A stretch of 64,000 nt of DNA from Pilaira anomala (Eukaryota; Mucoromycota; Mucoromycetes; Mucorales; Mucoraceae), in the NCBI GenBank assembly GCA_025716855.1, contig JAIXMQ010000038.1:244338-308337 (forward strand), in the 5' to 3' direction. Both the position numbers and the translations under genes were made by a program. Within the stretch, counting starts at the first letter, position 1. Each line of letters begins with the position of its first letter. The notes under the pieces were generated by a model. The model made no database searches. It was given only the letters and a program-made list of their open reading frames with translations, and was not told the DNA's origin. This document shows, piece after piece, positions 57,994-64,000 of this stretch.

Positions 57994-58424
57994 AGTAGAA
58001 TAGAGAGTGGGGAGAGGAGGAAGATACCTGAGGTTGGATATCTTTGTTTTAAGTGTATACCTTTATAGGAAGGGTCTATAAAAATATTAAAATAACATGG
58101 CCACCGTGGACGTCACAATTTTTTGTGACTTTTGGCCCCTACATTTTCTGTTCGTTTTTTCAATAACCGCTATATATCATTGTCGTTTAAAGAAGTCTTA
58201 ATAAACCAATGAGTTGTCGTTAGAGCTTTAACAATAAAAATGTAACACAGGAACAAACAAATACATTCTTTAAAACCTTCATTTAGAACAAAAATATCTC
58301 AAAAAATCATTTTAAAATCAAAGTGAGAACTCCGATAATGCAAAATCTGTCAAAAAAATTTACTTTCAAATATCATTTATTTATTTAATTCTCTATTCCC
58401 AAAGGAAAGGAGAACAAAAGGAAT
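57994..58424. other. Spacer, PPR promoter / uL13 3' end
   Basis: 431 bp, no gene recognised. Confidence 0.5.
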
Positions 58425-59529
58425 TTAGTAACCGAGGGCAGCGATGGCAGAGTTAATTTCCTTGAGGGAATCAGCCTTGGACTCAACAGCCTTCTTTTGG
58501 ATGGCAGAGAGAGCGGTCTTACGTTGGTAGTAAGCAGCAGACTTGGCCTTACGCTTTTCTTCGAGCTTGGCAACAACATCTTGGTACTTCCATCCAACTT
58601 CGTGAGAGATACGACCAATGGTGGTGTACTTACGACCGGGTTTAAGACGGAGGACACGGAGAGCGGCAGGGATAACCATACGCTTGGTACGGTCATAAGG
58701 AGCGGGGACACCTTCGAAAAGCTTAATGCGATCCAAGGCAGCGGCACCACGGGCAGTCTTGTGAGGAACCATACCACGGATGGCCTTATACAAGATACGA
58801 GAAGGAGCACGGAAATGGAAAGGACCGCGAGTGGGGTTGACGAGACAACGCTTGTTAAGGTAAGCATGGTACTTCACTAATAAGAAAGTTACGTTAATAA
58901 CGAAAACCCATAGAGCTTGCTCTGTAAACGTCTCTCTCTTTCTCTCTCTTTTCAATCTATCCCATATCTCTCTCTATCTTTCTCTCTTCTATCTTTCTCT
59001 CTTCTATCTTTTTCTCTTCTATCTGCTTCCAACATTTTCTCTACGAGTAAAATAATAATTCGTTTCTCTCGTTTTCTTATTTTATTCTCGTTGGGTCATC
59101 AAATGTCAAACTCTATATAATAAATAAAAAAAATTTCTACATACACTTGTTACGGAAGAATTCACCAGATACGTTTAAAGCTTCACATCTGACAACAACA
59201 ACCTTTTGGCCATTGAGGGCTTGCTTAGAAATGATACTGGCAAGACGACCTAATAAATGACCTGTTTATAGTAAAAAAATGAAAAAAAAAAGAATTGCAT
59301 AACGTATCAGTGACCGTAATTTCTCTCTCCACTATTCTACAAGTTTATATCTCGTATTTTTTTTTTTTTTTTTTACCTTTGCCATCGATAACAATAGTCT
59401 AAAATAAAAGCAAAAACAAAATTGAATTTGTTAGAACCCACTTAATGCCGCGCCGAAAAAAAAAAGACAAACACACTTGATGAGTTTCGAATTTATCTAT
59501 GCAAAAATTACCTTTTCGAAAGTAGACAT
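58425..59529 (-). CDS. RPL16: 60S ribosomal protein uL13 (yeast L16, human L13a)
   Basis: Four exons join in frame to 202 aa: 59512-59529, 59377-59398, 59145-59261, 58425-58876. Yeast L16 is 199 aa. The protein belongs to the large cytosolic subunit. Conserved blocks: [79 protein letters not shown] and the ALGY C-terminus. The third intron (58877-59144, 268 nt) is long for this window and CT-rich on the plus strand. Codon use in exon 4 is strongly biased and GC-richer than neighbours, as expected for a ribosomal-protein gene. The exon 3 donor GTATGT gives NKLKYH, matching the yeast sequence. Confidence 0.96.
58928..59028. repeat. CT-rich low-complexity tract in uL13 intron 3
   Basis: Degenerate tctctctatctttctctctt-type units over about 100 bases. 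Confidence 0.8.
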
Positions 59530-61085
59530 GGTTGAAATTTCTATGAGAAAAAGAGAGGGAGCAAAAATTTTCCAGTATTCCGCCTTGTTTTTGGCTGTAT
59601 CCTAAGCCACCACTCACTCTTAAATTTTTTACCCTTTATACGAGTCACGGCCCTTCTTTCCTATACTCTTTAACAATACCTCTTTTATTACAACAAAGCT
59701 TTACTTGAACCTTTCAAAACTTTACTTCCCTTTCTATTATTTTTTTTTCATTTATTTTTTTAGGTAAACGATCTAGAATACTCAAACAGCAATACTCGAC
59801 ACAACGTAAACTACCTCTTTAAAAAACATACTTTTATTCAGTAGCGAGAGCTATTGCTAAAGCTATTTCTGCTACATGCTTGCTCAATATCCTTATTTCT
59901 TTCGAATAACCGCTATATAACCTATCATAATCTCGGAGCAATTTTGCCTGGCTTTATTTCATAACATAAAATATAATTAAGGTTGGTAGCCTCATTGTAT
60001 CGTTATCTACAAGATAATAAATTATTCTTTTATTCTGAGCCGCACGCATCTTGAAATAATTACTACTGAACAATGATTTATCAGTCATGAAATATTTTCT
60101 ACAATAATGTATCAGCACAAGAAAAACCATACCAAATGACATCTTAACTTAAGCTATTAATTTTATATATCTTAAAGACATTTCAAATATACATTATCTA
60201 CAAGATAAATGAGTCCTTTTAACTTTATTCCTTAAGCCAATTTTCAGTACTCAAGAAACTAGGCGGTTTTTACATAATAAAAGGGGGAAGTACGTTGAGA
60301 CAGTTTTTAGGTTTTTATTTAGTCCACAACAATTAATACTGATAATAATTCAGCTGCCCTCTTTATTTTTGTATACTTATTAGTAAAACAAGTAAGCTAT
60401 TAATAATTCAGGTACACGAGAAACATCTGCCCGAGCCACTCATTGTGCAGCATTTGTAAATTGGTACGTATCTTTGTTGAAAAAAAAACCCCATTTATGT
60501 TAAAGATCTACAAAAATGGATGTAGGACCAATTCTGTTTTATGCTATTGGTACGCACATAATTTGCATGACGAAGAACATATTTGTTCGAGGCAATTATA
60601 AAATGAAGATTATATTTTCTCTTGTCCTACCAAATGAGCCACCTTTTTCAACAATGCTCTCTTCTTCTATTGGATGTCTATATATCAGCTTAAAGTTGAG
60701 CTTGAAGCTTTTTCTTAAAGTATACGTCGCTATCCTGTCTTGTAATTTACAAATCATCAAAGAAAGGATTACATAAAACCATATATAAGAGCTACAAAAA
60801 TCAGTTCTATTTTGCTGGCTACTTTTTTTTTTTTTCCTTTACTATTACTTTGAAATCGAAATGCTTATTACATAGAAACGCTTTAAAGCATTACTGCTGA
60901 TAAAATTAGAAGAGTTTGCTTAGCCAAAAGATTATACATCTGTTGAGTTTCTAAATTAAATATTTTTCCCGTTTTTTTTTTTTGAGGCTGTGCTTCCCTC
61001 CCAGTTGAATTTTTATATAAAAGAATCTCTTTTTGTCTTGGTATTTTCTTTTTATATAATATATATCTTCACACAATAAAAAAAA
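59530..61085. other. Divergent spacer, uL13 / second SDR
   Basis: About 1.55 kb with promoters for both flanking genes. The SDR core promoter probably lies in the TTTATATAAT-rich stretch at 61051-61070. A short frame at 60516-60776 has no recognisable features. No other gene. Confidence 0.5.
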
Positions 61086-62063
61086 ATGTCCACAAACGAA
61101 ATAAAGGCACCGATTAAGTGGAGCGCTCCAGCCACAGATCTTTTAGAACTCTACAATGCTGACTTAACAGGCAAGGTGATGATTGTTACTGGCTCTAATT
61201 CAGGTATTGGTTTAGAAACTGCACGAGTTTTAGCTTTAGGAGGGGCAAAAGTGATTATACCTTGTCGTACACTTAAAAAATCCAATGAAGCTATCGAACA
61301 CATCAAAAAGACTGTCCCAAAAGCAGATTTAATCCCTATGCAACTTGATCTATCTAGTATGGCATCCATCAAATCATTTGCTCAATCATTTCTTGCCCTT
61401 GATATCCCATTACATGTGCTCATTAATAACGCAGGTCTCGTAAACAACAAAAAAGAATTTACAAAAGATGGATTTGAACTTCAATTCGGTGTGAATCATC
61501 TGGGCCATTTCTATCTTACTCAACTCTTGACTGACAAGATCAAAGCCAGTGCTCCTTCTCGTATTATCAATATCAGTTCATGTACTAACATTCAATTCTT
61601 GTCAAAGAATGGTATCGATTTCGACAATTTAAATGGTGAGAAGGAAGGTTATAGTCCAATGACAAGTTATGCAACTACAAAACTTGCTAATATCTATCAT
61701 GCCAAGGAATTACAACGTCGGTTTGATGCAGAAGGTGTAGATGTAACAGTCGTGAGTCTTCATCCAGGAAATGTTATGGGCAATACAGGATTAAACCGTA
61801 ATACTACATTAGGCGTGATCTGGGACACAATTAGAACCATGAGAAAGTACCCAATCATGATACGTGAAGGTATTATACAAAAGACAATCGAAGCTGGTGC
61901 CTCAACTACAGTTCAATGTGCTATCGCGGATGATGTGGTCAAGGGTAAATTCTATAGTGATAATATGATCAACACCAGTCTTTTACATGAAGAAGCTGAA
62001 AATGAAGAATTAGCCAAAAAATTATGGGATATCTCTGAATGTTTATTAGCTGAAAAGAGCTAG
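61086..62063 (+). CDS. Short-chain dehydrogenase (retinol-dehydrogenase/WWOX-like)
   Basis: Single exon, 325 aa. An extended-type N-terminus (IKWSAPATDLLELYNADLTGK) precedes the cofactor loop VTGSNSGIGLETA (about residues 35-47). The arginine of IPCRTLKKS after beta-2 suggests NADP(H). LINNAG (about residue 113), INISS and YATTK (catalytic Tyr-Lys, about residues 197-201) complete the active site. The FGVNHLGHFYLTQLL and LHPGNVMG segments are typical of the retinol dehydrogenase/WWOX oxidoreductase group, which reduces or oxidises lipid aldehydes and alcohols; the actual substrate is unknown. It differs clearly from the seven-exon SDR at 5060-6240 in subfamily and gene structure. Confidence 0.9.
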   Translation: MSTNEIKAPIKWSAPATDLLELYNADLTGKVMIVTGSNSGIGLETARVLALGGAKVIIPCRTLKKSNEAIEHIKKTVPKADLIPMQLDLSSMASIKSFAQSFLALDIPLHVLINNAGLVNNKKEFTKDGFELQFGVNHLGHFYLTQLLTDKIKASAPSRIINISSCTNIQFLSKNGIDFDNLNGEKEGYSPMTSYATTKLANIYHAKELQRRFDAEGVDVTVVSLHPGNVMGNTGLNRNTTLGVIWDTIRTMRKYPIMIREGIIQKTIEAGASTTVQCAIADDVVKGKFYSDNMINTSLLHEEAENEELAKKLWDISECLLAEKS

Positions 62064-62821
62064 CCTTCTTTTTTTAATAAAACAAATAAAAGTATATAAT
62101 ATTTAAACCATACGAAGTAATTTGGCTTACACAAATATGCAAAACATGACTGTGTTATCATTTATTGCATTAATTTATGTGCGTTTTAACACTTTCATTT
62201 CTTTTTATACAATTGATATGTAAAAAAAAGAAAAAGAAACGAGTAGAACATTGAAAGTAAAACCAAAAATAAGACAAGAAACGTCCAAGATATTTAGAAT
62301 AAGTGAAATTAAATGAGTCTCGCATAGTAAACCCCCCCCCCAATGATGAAACATGACAATATATATTATAATTTACTCAGAAACAAATTATGACATCAGA
62401 AAATTCAAGATTACCTAAGATACTTTAAAACGACTTTCAGTTTTACCCAATCAGATTTCTCCAAATGGTACTAGTCACGTGAAAATCACGTGTTTTATGG
62501 TCTGTACTGGTTATTAGAAATAAAAAACGGATAAATATAGAAGCGCGGTTGGTTAAGATGAATATTAATAGTTTATTTTGACAAGCAAGAAAAACTTGAA
62601 TTCTGTAAAGACGATCCCAAAGAGGGCAATATAAAATAAACAGAAAACAGAGGTTGGTAGTGGGATATTAAAATAGTAAAACCATATGGAATGGGAAAAA
62701 ATAAAAAAGGTTGGTGGTTAAAATAGAAAAAGAGATATAATAAAAGAAGAAATAAAAAGTAAAGTATTAAGGTCTGATTTCAAGAAAGAGCAGTGCCTAT
62801 TAAAGTTTTTTTTTTTTTGAT
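62064..62821. other. Convergent spacer, second SDR / Q-rich gene
   Basis: 758 bp with an AATAAA near 62078, a C10 run at about 62332-62341 and two CACGTG sites (62476-62481, 62487-62492). No reverse-transcriptase frame follows the Q-rich gene here. Confidence 0.5.
62476..62492. promoter_or_regulatory. Pair of CACGTG E-boxes one helical turn apart
   Basis: Two TCACGTG copies start 11 bases apart in a convergent spacer. This could be a bHLH (Cbf1/Pho4-type) site. Confidence 0.4.
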
Positions 62822-63997
62822 TTATAGTGAGTTTTGATTTTTGATTGTTGTTGTGATTTTGTCGTTGTGATATTGGACAAAGGAATCAAGTTGATCCTTT
62901 GTAATCCAAGACTGTTCCTCAAAGAAGCGAGCAACTGCTTTTGCAATGTGATCCCTAATGTAAGGAAGAGCACGGACGAGACGGTGGTTATGTTTTTCAA
63001 TTGCAAGTGATGATTTTTCTGTTGAAGAAAGATTCTTGAATTGAGGGTCGGAAATGGTGGTAGGGTGGGTTGGTGTGTAGTCTGGTAAGTTACTTACACC
63101 GTGAGTTTTAAGAATCATAATGAGTTCCTCTCGGTAATCATTATGTACTAATAGTGCAACAACTGTACGGCTAGGATAATGAATATCCAAGATCCGATTG
63201 TTATTAACACCTAGTGAATTGAGGTTGCTGCGTTGTGTTTTACGGCTTATGCGTGATTTTGAAGGATAGTAGAGATAGGTGAATCCTTGATGAATGGTGG
63301 TAGGAGTTGAAAATGCTGAAAGTGCTTTGTTGATTTGAGTTGTTGTTACTACTTTTTTTTGTTGAGAGGTTGTAGTAGTTGTTGTAGTATGTATTTTATT
63401 TTTTTTGGTGTTTGTATGTTTTGATTTTTTTGTGTTTTGATTTTTATTTTTTGGTGGTGGTGGTTTAGCTGCAATCTCAGCCCACTTAGATGAAGCTGTT
63501 CCACCATTATTGTTGTTAAGTTGTTGTTGGTTGCTGGTATTTGTTGATAATGAATTAGTTGAAGATTCGCTGGTAATGCTGTCTTCAACTGGTGTCATTT
63601 CAATATCTTCTATGCTGGAAGATATTTGTTGTGGTTGTTGTTGTGGTTGTTGTTGTTGATGTTGTTGATGTTGATGTTGTTCAATTTGTTGCTGTTGTTG
63701 TTCTAGCTGTTGTTGCTGTTGGTCAAGTTGTTGTTCTTGTAAATTTATTTTTTTTATAAGCTGAAGGTTTTGCTTTTGTAATGCAACACGTTTGGTGGTT
63801 GCTTCTTGCTGTTGGGTTTTGAGTTGTAAGATTTCAAGTTCTGCTTCATCAAGTTTTTTTTGAAGAGACTTTAAATCCATGTTGTTGTTGTTGTTGTTGT
63901 TGGGTGTAGGTGTATGCTTGTTGGTGGGTACCGCAATTGGTGTTCCCCCAGAGAATTTTCCCATAGCTTGCTTAATTGCAATTTCAACTTGTGCCAT
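62822..63997 (-). CDS. Q-rich coiled-coil protein with retrotransposon ORF1-like C-terminal domain
   Basis: Single exon, 391 aa from ATG 63997, so the true start could lie beyond the window edge. Residues about 40-125 form a coiled coil that grades into long glutamine runs (CAA/CAG and TTG-type repeats in the DNA). Residues about 130-220 are low-complexity S/N/T/K. The C-terminal part (about 225-385) looks folded: GFTYLYYPSKSR, SLGVNNNRILDIHYPSRTV, ALLVHNDYREELIMIL, and a helical end (ALPYIRDHIAKAVARFFEE). I associate the NRILDIHYP/VHNDYREEL pattern with ORF1-type proteins of non-LTR elements in mucoralean genomes, from memory only. No polymerase frame follows downstream, so it would be a truncated or domesticated copy. 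Otherwise it is an unknown gene. Confidence 0.55.
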   Translation of the reverse strand: MAQVEIAIKQAMGKFSGGTPIAVPTNKHTPTPNNNNNNNMDLKSLQKKLDEAELEILQLKTQQQEATTKRVALQKQNLQLIKKINLQEQQLDQQQQQLEQQQQQIEQHQHQQHQQQQPQQQPQQISSSIEDIEMTPVEDSITSESSTNSLSTNTSNQQQLNNNNGGTASSKWAEIAAKPPPPKNKNQNTKKSKHTNTKKNKIHTTTTTTTSQQKKVVTTTQINKALSAFSTPTTIHQGFTYLYYPSKSRISRKTQRSNLNSLGVNNNRILDIHYPSRTVVALLVHNDYREELIMILKTHGVSNLPDYTPTHPTTISDPQFKNLSSTEKSSLAIEKHNHRLVRALPYIRDHIAKAVARFFEEQSWITKDQLDSFVQYHNDKITTTIKNQNSL

Positions 63998-64000
63998 AGT

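Noticed and set aside
59095..59102. TTGATGAC on the minus strand in uL13 intron 3 as a snoRNA C box (vertebrate RPL13A introns host box C/D snoRNAs)
   Set aside because: No CTGA D box is found downstream in the intron and the interior is CT low-complexity.
60516..60776. 86-codon plus-strand frame in the uL13-SDR spacer
   Set aside because: No family features, no codon-bias signal like the flanking genes.

Overview
The window looks like nuclear DNA of an early-diverging filamentous fungus, most likely Mucoromycota (Mucorales-like). It is very AT-rich and has many homopolymer tracts. Most genes carry several short GT-AG introns (about 50-140 nt), often with TACTAAC-type branch points and a T-run before the AG. 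The gene set is eukaryotic housekeeping: LSG1, MED12, POL2, PUF6, uL13, ALG8, THI4, FEX1, a PKA catalytic subunit. A type III glutamine synthetase also fits a basal fungus. I recognise no rRNA, tRNA, CRISPR array or viral sequence. Exon boundaries were worked out by hand from reading frame, splice signals and recalled family features; all spliced models given here close in frame.

Layout. 1-3 kb: a membrane-anchored coiled-coil/BAG-like protein (partial) and the ribosome-biogenesis GTPase LSG1. 5-8.5 kb: a seven-exon short-chain dehydrogenase, a GNAT acetyltransferase and the fluoride exporter FEX1. 8.7-22.1 kb: seven intronless members (A-G; C is broken) of a secreted, cysteine-rich, multi-module family. 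22.4-28.9 kb: glutamine synthetase III, a four-helix membrane protein and the thiazole synthase THI4. 29.3-37.0 kb: MED12 (12 exons) and a C2H2 zinc-finger protein. 37.7-47.1 kb: POL2 (DNA polymerase epsilon) divergent from PUF6. 47.6-58.0 kb: an oxysterol-binding protein, a PKA catalytic subunit, ALG8, NRK1 and a PPR protein. 58.4-64 kb: ribosomal protein uL13, a second short-chain dehydrogenase and a Q-rich protein that may be a retrotransposon ORF1.

The striking part is the 8.7-22.1 kb cluster. The repeated module matches the pacifastin (serine-protease-inhibitor) cysteine pattern C-x(9-12)-C-N-x-C-x-C-x(2-3)-G-x(3-6)-C-T-x(3)-C. Each protein has a signal peptide followed by 5 to 11 such modules, so the cluster probably encodes secreted multi-headed protease inhibitors. 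The predicted reactive-site (P1) residue varies between modules (K, R, L, V, Q). About 16 modules have lost cysteines 2 and 6 together, which are the two partners of one disulfide in pacifastins. The array shows active evolution: a perfect 129-bp in-frame module duplication, long near-identical tracts between paralogues, a frameshifted duplicate, shared promoter motifs, and a decayed copy of the 3' end of FEX1 carried along with one gene duplication.
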